A stretch of DNA of 64,000 nucleotides from SHVO01 sp050250575 (lineage in GTDB: Bacteria; Pseudomonadota; Alphaproteobacteria; Rhodospirillales; Rhodospirillaceae), in contig JBFWOJ010000006.1 of the NCBI GenBank assembly GCA_050250575.1, positions 122,935-186,934 of the forward strand, read 5' to 3'. Below the pieces are notes generated by a model that was not told the DNA's origin, ran no database searches, and saw nothing but the letters and a program-made list of their open reading frames with translations. The translations under genes were made by a program, and so were the position numbers. Shown in pieces: positions 49,301-56,989 of the stretch. How positions within the stretch are numbered: the stretch's first letter is position 1; each line of letters starts with the position of its first letter.

Positions 49301-49805
49301 GAACAAGGAGGGCCGCGACCGCCTGACCAAGGCGTTCAAGGAAGTCGACGGACATTTCCGCAACCTGTTCACCAAACTGTTCGGCGGCGGCCGCGCGCAC
49401 CTCGAGCTGACCGAAGCCGAAGACCCGCTGGAAGCAGGCCTCGAGATCATGGCGAGCCCGCCGGGTAAGCGGCTCGGCAACCTCGGCCTGATGAGCGGGG
49501 GCGAGCAGACGCTGACCGCGATCGCGCTTCTGTTCGCGGTGTTCATGACCAATCCGGCTCCGATTTGTGTGCTGGACGAAGCGGACGCGCCGCTGGACGA
49601 TGCGAACGTCGACCGCTTCTGCACGCTGCTCTCCGAGATCATCAAGATCACCGAGACCCGCGTGCTTGTCGTCACCCACCACCGCATGACCATGGCGCGC
49701 ATGGACCGGCTGTTCGGCGTGACCATGGCCGAACGCGGGGTGTCACGCCTGGTGTCGGTGGACCTCAAGGCCGCGGCGGATATGGCGGAGCAGCAGGCGG
49801 CGTAG
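46332..49805 (+). CDS. smc: Chromosome segregation protein SMC
   Basis: An 1157-residue SMC protein, starting at TTG 46332. N-terminal ATPase half: FTKLRLSGFKSFVDATELQIEPGLTGIVGPNGCGKSNLVEALRWVMGE with Walker A at ~33-41. Two long coiled coils (~170-500 and ~650-1000, strongly Ala/Glu/Arg heptad-like) flank a hinge near residues ~510-640. C-terminal half: LMSGGEQTLTAIALLFAVF (ABC signature) and ICVLDEADAPLDDANVDRF (Walker B). The dimer with ScpA/ScpB loops and organises DNA. Its alanine/arginine-rich coding produces long open frames on the opposite strand, which are not genes. Confidence 0.97.
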   Translation: MVTFTKLRLSGFKSFVDATELQIEPGLTGIVGPNGCGKSNLVEALRWVMGETSAKQMRGGEMDEVIFGGTRDRPARNIAEVALQLDNSMRKATAQFNESDEIEVARRIEREKGSLYRVNGRDVRARDVQLLFADIATGARSTAIVSQGRIGQIIQGKPAQRRHLLEEAAGITGLHSRRHEAELRLKAAETNLARLNDVITALDAQLEGLKKQARQAARYRTISDSIRTAEALVLLIKREEAITHLARARESLAETEGQVNELTGAAAHASTVQVEAASAMPALRKTEAEAAARLQHLVITRDKLDEELARIARAREAAEMRIAHIREDLNREAARLADADAALTRIADEQREINEAVAAEADERERTRVALVNAAKTVEVVEEELTLLQKQLSEADASRAAARQQLNEGEMRRQRAERRLADVMQLLDAARAQALAPELIAAEEARYAEAEEALAEARAAWEEAERARAEAQSAHDAARNLLHAKNAEHTKLQAEASALEDLLAEPTKAGNWSPIIETVTVEPGFEAALGAALGDDLSAAGDDTSPKRWMALPAFVEPSALPGGVRSLADVVKASGRLARRLSQVGLADDAETAARLQADLKPGQRLVTAAGDLYRWDGFVAAAGAPSAAATRLRQKNRLKELLSALDLSGAAAREAEAAAAAAKDAIGAAQSAEQATRQAVRSAESVRNQARDAVGELRQKAAAVQNRLNALEENRAQLQGEQEEAAAHVAGAQERLAELGDGAALRAEAENKHAGLGQLRQELMEARAVYDSLARQAEERAKRLTHLNNETVSWNSRKEQATEQDAALRQRLAAEEEELAVLAARPEEIAEQRNALMDQLQAAEAARREAADALQIGENALAKADKTLKEAENALHTAREERVRREGAVHQGEQTLETVDANIREKINCEPAEVRSHTKLDEGDEMPTLEQGEKRLQRLLSERENLGAINLRAEQESEELTAQIQGLVTERDDLVGAIARLREGIATLNKEGRDRLTKAFKEVDGHFRNLFTKLFGGGRAHLELTEAEDPLEAGLEIMASPPGKRLGNLGLMSGGEQTLTAIALLFAVFMTNPAPICVLDEADAPLDDANVDRFCTLLSEIIKITETRVLVVTHHRMTMARMDRLFGVTMAERGVSRLVSVDLKAAADMAEQQAA

Positions 49806-49867
49806 GGCCCATTTATAGCCGACGGGTCTGCATGCTATTCTGCACCACCCTCACAGGGAGGCGCAGG

Positions 49868-50473
49868 ATGCGGTGGCTTTACGGCTGGATTGTCGTTTTC
49901 GGCTCAATGTCAGCGGCGGCGGCCGCTCCTGACGACAGTCTCTTCGGCATCACGGCCCGGACGAACGCTTATACCCTTCCTTACTGCAAGCCAGCGAAAC
50001 AAGAGTTCTATTACGACTGCGAGATTCCGGCCGCCGCCTCGCTCTTCACGCACGCGAAGATCAACTTCGATTCAGATGAAGGCGTCTGCGGCATCAGCCT
50101 GAGTGTCGATCTTGAAGAAAAGGATTCCACCAAGGAGCGTGTGGAAGCAATTGTACGATTGCTCGACGACATATTCGGGCACGATAAGGCCGTCAGAACC
50201 AGCCTCAGCCGACTGATCTCCAACAATCCGCGCGATTGGTGGACCAAAGTAGGATTTGGCGTCTCGATCGACACCGTCGATAACGCCTGGCGGATTGAGG
50301 AGAACGCCAAACTGCGAAAATTATGGGAGGCCAATTTGCTGGTGACCCGCCGCTCCGGCGATAGATTTCACGTTCAGCTCGATGCCTATTTTCATCCGCA
50401 CCGTTACTGTTACAAGCCGCCATTGCCAACGAAATACACGATAAGGGAACTTCCGGCTGGTGCCCTCAAATAA
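49868..50473 (+). CDS. Secreted hypothetical protein (201 aa)
   Basis: ATG 49868 follows GGGAGGCGCAGG. An N-terminal hydrophobic stretch (WLYGWIVVFGSMSAAAAAP) is a signal peptide. The mature protein has pairs of Cys (YCKPAKQEFYYDCE, GVCGISLSV, HRYCYKP) and a mixed alpha/beta appearance. No family recognised. Compared with smc, GC content is slightly lower. The stop overlaps one possible start of the following hydrolase-like gene. Confidence 0.7.
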   Translation: MRWLYGWIVVFGSMSAAAAAPDDSLFGITARTNAYTLPYCKPAKQEFYYDCEIPAAASLFTHAKINFDSDEGVCGISLSVDLEEKDSTKERVEAIVRLLDDIFGHDKAVRTSLSRLISNNPRDWWTKVGFGVSIDTVDNAWRIEENAKLRKLWEANLLVTRRSGDRFHVQLDAYFHPHRYCYKPPLPTKYTIRELPAGALK

Positions 50474-50492
50474 GAGTTTCCGTGGTTTGGTC

Positions 50493-51335
50493 ATGAGCGG
50501 CCTAAGGGTGGCCGCTTTTGCCTTCGCAGTGATCGCCGCGACAAATGTATCTGCCGCGCCGCAGACCGCCACCATCAACGGCGCGCCGATCTCCTACGAG
50601 ATCTGCGGTGACGAGAAAGCGCCGGGCGTCGTGCTGCTGCACGACGGTCTTGCGAACGCGGCGCTGTGGGATGCGGCGTGGCCGGGGCTGTGCGCGCATT
50701 ACCGGGTCGTGCGCTACGACCGGCGCGGCTACGGCCGCTCGCCGCCGGCCAAGGAGTTCCACGCGCCGGTCGACGATCTCGCCGGGCTGATGAACCATGT
50801 CGGCTTCGAGCATGCACATCTGATCGGCGCGTTCACCGGCGCGGGCATCGCGCTCGACTTCGTGATCGACTATCCGGAGATGGCCGACCGCCTGGTGCTG
50901 GTGACGCCGAACGCGAGCGGATTCCGCGTGAGCGAGTCCATGATCTCGCGCATGCAAGGCCTTGAAGAGCACATCCGCAAGGGCGATATCGAGGCGACCG
51001 CAAGCGCGATGGCGGCCGATCCCTATTTCCTGGCGCCGCACAGCACCGCGGCGCGGGAGAAGCTTGCCGAGATCATCAAAGCCAGTCCCGGCGATCTCGG
51101 CGAACATCCGCGCCAGCGCCGCCGCGGCGACACGGCGCAGCACTTGAGCGAGATCTATGCCCCGACGCTGATTGTGGTCGGCGCCACCGACGATCCGTTC
51201 AACCACGCGGTCGCCGCGGCGATCCAGAAAGGCCTGCGCAACGCGCAGTCCCAGATGGTGCTCGATGCCGGGCACCTCCTCTATCTGGAAGCGCCGGATT
51301 CGTTTCTGAAGCTCGTGCTCGATTTCCTGAAGTAG
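50493..51335 (+). CDS. Alpha/beta-hydrolase-fold protein, nucleophile Ser replaced
   Basis: About 280 residues from ATG 50493, which exposes a signal peptide (SGLRVAAFAFAVIAATNVSAAP); GTG 50460 is an in-frame alternative overlapping the upstream gene. The fold is evident: GVVLLHDGLANAALWDAAWPGL, RVVRYDRRGYGRSPP, LIVVGATDDPFN (acid) and VLDAGHLLYLEAP (His). However, the nucleophile elbow, normally G-x-S-x-G, reads HLIGAFTGAG, with Phe where Ser/Asp/Cys is required. It may be a non-hydrolytic binding protein or use a different mechanism. Predicted periplasmic. Confidence 0.85.
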   Translation: MSGLRVAAFAFAVIAATNVSAAPQTATINGAPISYEICGDEKAPGVVLLHDGLANAALWDAAWPGLCAHYRVVRYDRRGYGRSPPAKEFHAPVDDLAGLMNHVGFEHAHLIGAFTGAGIALDFVIDYPEMADRLVLVTPNASGFRVSESMISRMQGLEEHIRKGDIEATASAMAADPYFLAPHSTAAREKLAEIIKASPGDLGEHPRQRRRGDTAQHLSEIYAPTLIVVGATDDPFNHAVAAAIQKGLRNAQSQMVLDAGHLLYLEAPDSFLKLVLDFLK

Positions 51336-52634
51336 CCGCCTGCGCGGGGACCTATGCACAGCCGGCGTTCCGTACGTACACCCCCATGCGGCGGATTCCG
51401 TGCGGCAGAAACCCGATTCCGCAAGAGGCGCAACGCGTTGGCTGCCGCATAAACCGTGCGGCAGTCATGCGGCAGATTGCTGCAGATTCCCCCGGAGAAC
51501 GGCTTCAAGACGTGGGCGCACGTCCCAGGCCTGACGTTTGCCCGCGACATGTGCGACTTGCGACGTGCGGCGTCTAATGCCTTGCGCTGAATATGAAAGA
51601 AGCGATCTGCGCGCTTTGCGACATGCCGCGACATCGCGCGACATCAGCGCTGGTGACGGGCGGTGATGGCCGTCGGGTTTGTCGGAATGGTCCGCCACGA
51701 GGTTCCGGGGATGCAAACCGCGCCGTGCGCAGCGGTCGGACATGAAAACAAATACCCCTGGATCCTCGGCGCTTCGCGCCAAGGATGACACAAGGGAGGG
51801 TGCGTGGTCGTGGAGACCGGCGCCGTCTTAAGTTCGTCCATGCCGGCGTGGACGCAAACCGCGCCGTGCGCAGCGTCGGACATGAAAACAAATACCCCTG
51901 GATCCTCGGCGCTTCGCGCCAAGGATGACACCATGGAAGGTGCGTGGTCGTGGTGACCGGCGACGTCTTAAGTTCGTCCATGCCGGCGTGGACGCAAACC
52001 GCGCCGTGCGCAGCGTCGGACATGAAAACAAATACCTCTGGATCCTCGGCGCTTCGCGCCAAGGATGACACCATGGAAGGTGCGTGGTCGTGGAGACCGG
52101 CGCCGCGTCTTAAAGTTCAGGGTTGCCGGCAAAGCGGCGCTTGCCTACGGCCGTCACCCGGCTCGGAAGCTGCACCGGGGAGAGGACCGTGGCCGGCCCA
52201 ACCGGCCATGGCGCGCGGACGCCGAGCGAAAAACCCGGCTATGGAATCGTGTCGCAGACCTTGCCACACGGCGGCGACGTCTGTCAATATAACTGGTACA
52301 TCGCGGCGCGCGCCGGATCCGCACCCTCGCCGCGCCGGATCCGGCGTTTTCCAGCCGGGCGGAGGGCGCGGCGCAAACAGGGCATGAACACGCCGGATGG
52401 GGGGACATATTCATGCGCGCGGGCCCGTGCGGGCGGACGCAAAAGCCCGCGCAAAGCGACGTAAGCCCCGCGAATTCAAGGGGTTAGGTATGCCACCTAT
52501 ATCCTTGACACCCCTCCCCCCTGCCCATATGTTCCGCGCGCTTATCGCGCCGCGAGGGCCGATTTTCCGTGGTTTTTGTGGGGTTTGGCCGCGGGCAAAC
52601 GTAAGTCGCCCGCCCTGTTCGAAAGACCCTGTTC
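51336..52634. other. 1.3-kb gene-free region upstream of the F0 operon
   Basis: No credible gene: open frames here are low-complexity translations of repeats. The first ~350 bp contain several short GTGCGGC/ATGCGGC-like direct repeats. A three-copy ~140-bp tandem repeat occupies ~51714-52100. The last ~500 bp are GC-rich spacer leading to atpI, presumably with the atp promoter, which I could not define. Confidence 0.55.
51714..52095. repeat. Three tandem ~140-bp units containing the dispersed hairpin element
   Basis: CAAACCGCGCCGTGCGCAG starts at 51714, 51855 and 51995 (period 141 and 140). Each unit contains AATACCCCTGGATCCTCGG (CT in place of CC in copy 3), then a GGCGC-TTC-GCGCC tip and AAGGATGACA. 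The unit core is the same element found at 55.3 kb and in the array at 63.4-64.0 kb, but with a different hairpin tip. Confidence 0.85.
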
Positions 52635-53063
52635 ATGCCGGAGAACGATCCGAAGCTCACGCCTGGATCTCCCAGCCTGGAGAGTGTCGAGGCGAGGCTT
52701 GCTGCGGTCCGCGAGGAGCGCGCGGAAAAGGCCGCCAAGGAAGCGGGCCAGGCAAAGCAGAGACAAGGTCTCGGGCTTGGCATGCGGATCGGGATCGAGC
52801 TTTTGGCCAGCGTGCTCGCCGGTGTCGGGATCGGTCTGTTGCTCGACAACTGGCTGGAGACGATGCCGATCTTCACGCTGGCGTTCGTCTCCATCGGCTT
52901 CGCGGCCGGCGTGATGAATGTGATCCGCGTCTCGCGCGGCCTCGATGAACGCATCGGGCTGGGGCGGGCGGTGAGAGAGAAAGAGGCGGCCGACCAGGCC
53001 GCGGGCAAGAAGGACGAGACGCCGAAAGCGCCGCCGAATGCCTGGGACGACGACGACGAATAA
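52635..53063 (+). CDS. atpI: ATP synthase assembly protein AtpI
   Basis: A 142-residue protein: charged N-terminus, two membrane helices (IGIELLASVLAGVGIGLLLD and IFTLAFVSIGFAAGVMNVIRV) and an acidic tail ending DDDDE. This matches the AtpI/AtpQ family encoded at the head of F0 operons, thought to help assemble the c-ring. It lies 22 bp upstream of atpB. Confidence 0.88.
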   Translation: MPENDPKLTPGSPSLESVEARLAAVREERAEKAAKEAGQAKQRQGLGLGMRIGIELLASVLAGVGIGLLLDNWLETMPIFTLAFVSIGFAAGVMNVIRVSRGLDERIGLGRAVREKEAADQAAGKKDETPKAPPNAWDDDDE

Positions 53064-53085
53064 GAGTTAGGGCGAAGACGAGACG

Positions 53086-53865
53086 ATGGCGCAGGAAAAT
53101 CTCGAGACCGGTGCAGAACACGCCGAAGCCGCGCATGAGCAGCACGGCCCGATGGAACAGTTCACGATCAAGCCGCTGATCCCGATCCAGGTCGGCCGGC
53201 TCGACCTGTCCTATACCAATTCCGCCCTGTTCATGACCTTTGCGATCGCGCTGTCGGCGCTCCTGTTCTGGGGCGCGACGCGGGCGCGCACCATGGTGCC
53301 GGGCCGGCTGCAGTCGACGGCCGAGGTGCTGTACCAGTTCGTGCAGGACATGGTGATCTCGAACACGGGCAAGGAAGGGATGAAGTACTTCCCCTTCATC
53401 TTCACGCTGTTCCTGTTCATCCTGTTCGGCAACCTGCTCGGACTTCTGCCGTACGCCTTCACCTTCACCTCGCACATCGTGGTGACGGCGGCCCTCGCAT
53501 TCTTCATCTTCTTCGCCGTGACCATCATCGGCTTCGCCCGTCACGGCCTGCATTTCTTCTCGCTGTTCCTGCCGCCGGGCACGCCCTTGTGGATGGCGTT
53601 CATCCTGGTCCCGCTGGAAGTCTTCTCCTACCTCATCCGTCCGGTGAGCATGAGCCTGCGACTGTTCGCGAACATGCTGGCCGGCCACGTGCTGCTGAAG
53701 GTGCTCGCGGGCTTCGTGATCTCGCTCGGCCTCCTGTTCGGCTGGGTGCCGTTCCTCGCCGTGTTCGGCGTGACGCTGCTCGAGATCCTGGTGGCCCTGA
53801 TTCAGGCCTATGTGTTCGCGCTGCTGGCGTGCATCTACCTGAACGACGCGATCCACCTGCACTAA
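53086..53865 (+). CDS. atpB: F0F1 ATP synthase subunit a
   Basis: A 259-residue membrane protein forming the proton half-channels. Seen: FTIKPLIPIQVGRLDLSYTNSALFM, FPFIFTLFLFILFGNLLGLLPYAF, IRPVSMSLRLFANMLAGHVLLKVL with the essential Arg in the LRLFANMLAGH motif, and the final helix ILVALIQAYVFALLACIYLNDA. Part of the F0 operon; F1 genes are elsewhere, as usual in alphaproteobacteria. Confidence 0.97.
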   Translation: MAQENLETGAEHAEAAHEQHGPMEQFTIKPLIPIQVGRLDLSYTNSALFMTFAIALSALLFWGATRARTMVPGRLQSTAEVLYQFVQDMVISNTGKEGMKYFPFIFTLFLFILFGNLLGLLPYAFTFTSHIVVTAALAFFIFFAVTIIGFARHGLHFFSLFLPPGTPLWMAFILVPLEVFSYLIRPVSMSLRLFANMLAGHVLLKVLAGFVISLGLLFGWVPFLAVFGVTLLEILVALIQAYVFALLACIYLNDAIHLH

Positions 53866-53925
53866 CAGTCACTCACGTACCTTAATTCCACCACTTCCAA
53901 ATCACCCAACGAAAGGGGAACTCAC

Positions 53926-54150
53926 ATGGAAACAGAAGCAGCAAGAATGATCGGCGCGGGCCTTGCGGCCATCGGCGTGCTCGGCGGCGGTATCGGCGTC
54001 GGCCAGGTGTGGGCACAGTACATGAACGCCGTCGCGCGCAATCCGTCGATGGCGGACACGCTGCGCACCCCGGCGTTCCTGGGCTTCGCGCTCTCGGAAG
54101 CGACCTCGCTGTTCGCCCTCGTGATCGCGCTCATCATCCTGTTCGGTTAA
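53926..54150 (+). CDS. atpE: F0F1 ATP synthase subunit c
   Basis: A 74-residue hairpin of two membrane helices: IGAGLAAIGVLGGGIGVGQVW (Gly-rich first helix) and GFALSEATSLFALVIALIILF, joined by the polar loop ARNPSM. The ion-binding carboxylate is Glu58. The loop and GxGxGxG pattern are typical proton-type c subunits. GGGGAACTCAC precedes the ATG. A high-copy subunit, which may explain the 60-bp gap before it as extra translation-initiation space. Confidence 0.97.
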   Translation: METEAARMIGAGLAAIGVLGGGIGVGQVWAQYMNAVARNPSMADTLRTPAFLGFALSEATSLFALVIALIILFG

Positions 54151-54186
54151 TCGGACCGGCCGGATCCAGCAGAAGGCGAAGGCGCC

Positions 54187-54678
54187 ATGCCGCAGTTCGA
54201 CCCTACCTCCTTCAGCTCGCAGCTGTTCTGGCTCGCGATCTCGTTCATCGTCCTTTACTGGATCGTGGCGAAGATCGCCGTGCCGCGCATCGGCGAGGTG
54301 CTGGAGCAGCGCGCCCGGGTGATCCAGGAGGACCTGGACCGGGCGCTGGCGCTGAAGGCGGAGACCGACCAGGCCGTGGCGGCCTATGAGAAGGCCATGG
54401 CGGCGGCGCGCGAGCAGGCCGGCGAGCACATGCGCGCCGTGACCAACGAAGCCAAGGCGATCGCCGAGAAGCGCACCACCGAGCTTGCGACCCAGGTCGC
54501 AACCCAGGTGGCCGAGGCCGAAGCGCGCATCGCCAAGGCCAAGGAGGACGCGATGGCCTCCTTGCGCAGCATCGCCGCCGAGACCGCCAAGGACGTGGTG
54601 GCGAAGCTTGCGAACCTGTCGCCCTCGCAAGGGGACGTGGAAGCCGCGGTGGCGGCGGCGCTGAAGGAGACCAAGTAG
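54187..54678 (+). CDS. atpF2: F0F1 ATP synthase subunit b'
   Basis: A 163-residue peripheral-stalk subunit: one N-terminal membrane helix (FSSQLFWLAISFIVLYWIVAKIAVPRI), then a long Ala/Glu/Lys-rich coiled coil. The order c-b'-b, with b' before b, is characteristic of alphaproteobacteria and photosynthetic bacteria, where the stalk is a b/b' heterodimer. It ends directly before the next ATG (no spacer). Confidence 0.93.
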   Translation: MPQFDPTSFSSQLFWLAISFIVLYWIVAKIAVPRIGEVLEQRARVIQEDLDRALALKAETDQAVAAYEKAMAAAREQAGEHMRAVTNEAKAIAEKRTTELATQVATQVAEAEARIAKAKEDAMASLRSIAAETAKDVVAKLANLSPSQGDVEAAVAAALKETK

Positions 54679-55161
54679 ATGTTCGCCGATCCTACATTCT
54701 GGGTAGGCCTTGCGTTCCTGCTGGTCGTGGCGCTGACCTTCGGCAAGGTGAGCCGGGCCGTGACGTCGGGGCTCGATACGCGCGCGGCCAAGATCCGCAC
54801 GCAGATCGAGGAAGCCCGCAAGCTGCGCGAAGACGCCCAGGCGCTCCTCGCCGAATATCAGCGCAAGCAGCGCGACGCCATGGCCGAAGCGGAGAAGATC
54901 ATCTCGTCGGCCAAGGCCGAAGCCGCGCGCCTCAGGACCCAGGCCGAAGCCGACCTCGAGCATGCGCTCGCCCGGCGCAAGGAGCAGGCCCTGGAACGCA
55001 TCGCCCAGAGCGAAGCGCAGGCCGTGGCGCAAGTGCGCAATACGGCGGTGGATGCGGCGCTGGCGGCGGCGGAAAGCCTGATCACCCGGAGCCTGGACGG
55101 CGCCAAGCGCGACGCGCTGACCGACAAGGCGATCGGTGAAATCGCCGGGAAGCTGCATTAG
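54679..55161 (+). CDS. atpF: F0F1 ATP synthase subunit b
   Basis: A 160-residue stalk subunit: N-terminal helix (FADPTFWVGLAFLLVVALTFGKV) and an extended amphipathic coil (RTQIEEARKLREDAQALLAEYQRKQRDAMAEAEKI), ending in a domain that meets F1 delta. It starts immediately after the b' stop, and a strong terminator follows 26 bp downstream, closing the F0 operon. Confidence 0.94.
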   Translation: MFADPTFWVGLAFLLVVALTFGKVSRAVTSGLDTRAAKIRTQIEEARKLREDAQALLAEYQRKQRDAMAEAEKIISSAKAEAARLRTQAEADLEHALARRKEQALERIAQSEAQAVAQVRNTAVDAALAAAESLITRSLDGAKRDALTDKAIGEIAGKLH

Positions 55162-55187
55162 CCTTCCCGCGACACAGCCTCGAACAG

Positions 55188-55213
55188 GCCCGCCGGAAAC
55201 GGCGGGCTTTTTT
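55188..55213 (+). terminator. Intrinsic terminator of the F0 operon
   Basis: Stem GCCCGCCG / CGGCGGGC, loop GAAA, then TTTTTT. Classic rho-independent terminator 26 bp past the atpF stop. Confidence 0.93.
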
Positions 55214-55310
55214 GTTATTTCGTATCTGCGGGCTTCATTCCGCCGGTGCCGACGATCACCGCGCAGAGCGCCGCGAGCGGTATCCACGCAAGCGGCTGTC
55301 CGAACCCTGC

Positions 55311-55368
55311 CCAAAACAGATACCAGATACCCCTGGATCCTCGCGGCCTGGCGGCCGCAAGGATGACG
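55311..55368. repeat. Dispersed hairpin element, single copy
   Basis: AAAACAGATACCAGATACCC then CTGGATCCTCG, a CGGCC-TGG-CGGCCG-like tip and AAGGATGACG. The left half is shared with the 63.4-kb array, but the hairpin tip is different and still self-complementary. Confidence 0.8.
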
Positions 55369-55385
55369 GGGGATTTTATTCTATG

Positions 55386-55436
55386 AGGGTCTGACCCTAT
55401 TTCTTCTATTTCTTCCTTATTAGGGTCTGACCCCAT
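55386..55436. repeat. Two direct copies of AGGGTCTGACCC motif
   Basis: AGGGTCTGACCCTATTTCTT and, 37 bp later, AGGGTCTGACCCCATTTCTT. Each contains the palindrome GGGTCTGACCC (one central mismatch). Similar GGGGTCAGACCC motifs are, to my knowledge, often seen around REP-associated transposases; no transposase gene is present here. Confidence 0.55.
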
Positions 55437-55453
55437 TTCTTTTATGTGGAGAG

Positions 55454-56989
55454 CTACTCCGCGGCCTGTTTGGCGCCGGCGTTCGCAGGCGGAGTCCAGC
55501 GCAAGACCGGACGCCGGGCGGCCTTGGTTTCGTCGAGGCGGCGGCGCGGGGAGAGTTGCGGCGCGGCCTGGAACTCGGCGGCCTTGCCCTCCTTGGCCTT
55601 GCGCGCGAGCGACAGGAGCGACGTGACGAACTGATCGAGCGCCTGCTTGCTTTCGGTCTCGGTCGGCTCGATCAGGAGCGCGCCGTGCACCACCAGCGGG
55701 AAGTACATGGTGGGCGGATGGAAGCCTTCGTCGATCAGCGCCTTGGCGATATCGAGGGTGGTGACGCCGGTGCCCTTCAAGAAGCGGTCGTCGAACACGC
55801 ATTCGTGCATGCAGGGGCCGGCGAAGGCCGGGGTGAGCTCGGCCGAGAGCCGCGCCATCAGGTAGTTGGCGTTGAGCACGGCGTCGCCCGAAGCCTGCCG
55901 GAGGCCGTCGACCCCCATGCTCATCATGTAGCTGAGCGCGCGCACGAACACGCCGAACTGGCCGTGATAGCCCTTCATGCGCCCGAGGGCCTGCCTGGCA
56001 GCGCCATGTCCGGCGTGCTCCTCGACCTCATACCCTTCGCCGGCTTTCACCACCATCGGCACCGGCGCGAAGGGCGCGAGCTTGGCCGAGAGCACGGTCG
56101 GGCCCGCGCCGGGGCCGCCGCCGCCGTGGGGCGTGGAGAAGGTCTTGTGCAGGTTGATGTGCATGGCGTCGACGCCGAGGTCGGCGATGCGCAGGCGCCC
56201 GACGATGGCGTTGAAATTGGCGCCGTCCATATAGAAGTAAGCGCCCGCCGCATGCACCGCTTCGGCGATCTCGATGCATTCCGTTTCGAACAGCCCGCAG
56301 GTGTTGGGGTTGGTGATCATCACCGCCGCGACCGTATCGCCGTGTTCGGCGAGCTTGGCCTTGAGCACGGCGAGATCGACGCGGCCGTCAGCGTTCGCAG
56401 GGATGGCCTCGACGGTATAACCGCACAGCGCCGCGGTCGCCGGATTGGTGCCGTGGGCCGATTCCGGAACGATGATGATCTTGCGCTGCGCCTGGCCGTT
56501 CGCGTCATGCGCGGCGTGGATGCACATCAGGCCGCAGAATTCGCCGTGCGCCCCCGCAGCCGGCGACATGGCGACCGCCGCCATGCCGGTGAGCTCGGTG
56601 AGCCAGCGGGCGCAGGTGTCGATCAGCTCCATCGCGCCTTGCGCCGTCGAGATCGGCTGGAAGGGATGGATCTCGGCGAAGCCGGGAAGCCGCGCCATCT
56701 TCTCGTTGAGGCGCGGGTTGTGCTTCATGGTGCAGGAGCCGAGCGGATAGAAACCGGAATCGATCGAATAATTCTTCTGCGAAAGGCGCGTGTAATGGCG
56801 CACGACTTCCGGCTCGGACAATCCCGGAAGGCCGATGGGGCCCGCGCGCTTGAGATCGCCCAGGCGCTGCTTCGACGTCGGCAGCGCCGGCAGATCGACC
56901 GCGGTGGCGCCCGGCGTATCCTGTTCGAAGATCAGGTTCTGCTCGAACTGCAGGCCCTTGTGGCCGCTGGCGGTGGTGGGAGCGGTCAT
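55454..56989 (-). CDS. gcvPB: Glycine dehydrogenase (decarboxylating) subunit 2
   Basis: A 511-residue PLP subunit of the split P-protein. Seen: SEPEVVRHYTRLSQKNYSID, GSCTMKHNPRLNEKMARLPGF, MAAVAMSPAAGAHGEFCGLM, PESAHGTNPATAALCG, and the PLP lysine in MHINLHKTFSTPHGGGGPG. With GcvPA it decarboxylates glycine and loads the aminomethyl group onto lipoyl-GcvH. The start overlaps the gcvPA stop by 4 bp (ATGA). The C-terminal ~45 residues (Arg/Ala/Pro-rich) extend past the usual family end. Confidence 0.96.
   Translation of the reverse strand: MTAPTTASGHKGLQFEQNLIFEQDTPGATAVDLPALPTSKQRLGDLKRAGPIGLPGLSEPEVVRHYTRLSQKNYSIDSGFYPLGSCTMKHNPRLNEKMARLPGFAEIHPFQPISTAQGAMELIDTCARWLTELTGMAAVAMSPAAGAHGEFCGLMCIHAAHDANGQAQRKIIIVPESAHGTNPATAALCGYTVEAIPANADGRVDLAVLKAKLAEHGDTVAAVMITNPNTCGLFETECIEIAEAVHAAGAYFYMDGANFNAIVGRLRIADLGVDAMHINLHKTFSTPHGGGGPGAGPTVLSAKLAPFAPVPMVVKAGEGYEVEEHAGHGAARQALGRMKGYHGQFGVFVRALSYMMSMGVDGLRQASGDAVLNANYLMARLSAELTPAFAGPCMHECVFDDRFLKGTGVTTLDIAKALIDEGFHPPTMYFPLVVHGALLIEPTETESKQALDQFVTSLLSLARKAKEGKAAEFQAAPQLSPRRRLDETKAARRPVLRWTPPANAGAKQAAE

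Noticed and set aside
46290..49682. 1130-codon open frame on the minus strand opposite smc
   Set aside because: It lies wholly antisense to smc, whose ATPase motifs are unmistakable. Its translation is Arg/Leu/Gly-rich without domains; it arises from Ala/Glu/Arg-rich coiled-coil codons in GC-rich DNA.
51644..52074. Small minus-strand protein with repeated HPWREAPRIQGYLF-like segments
   Set aside because: The segments are translations of the tandem 140-bp DNA repeat; the same peptide text appears wherever the hairpin element is translated, with no ribosome site.
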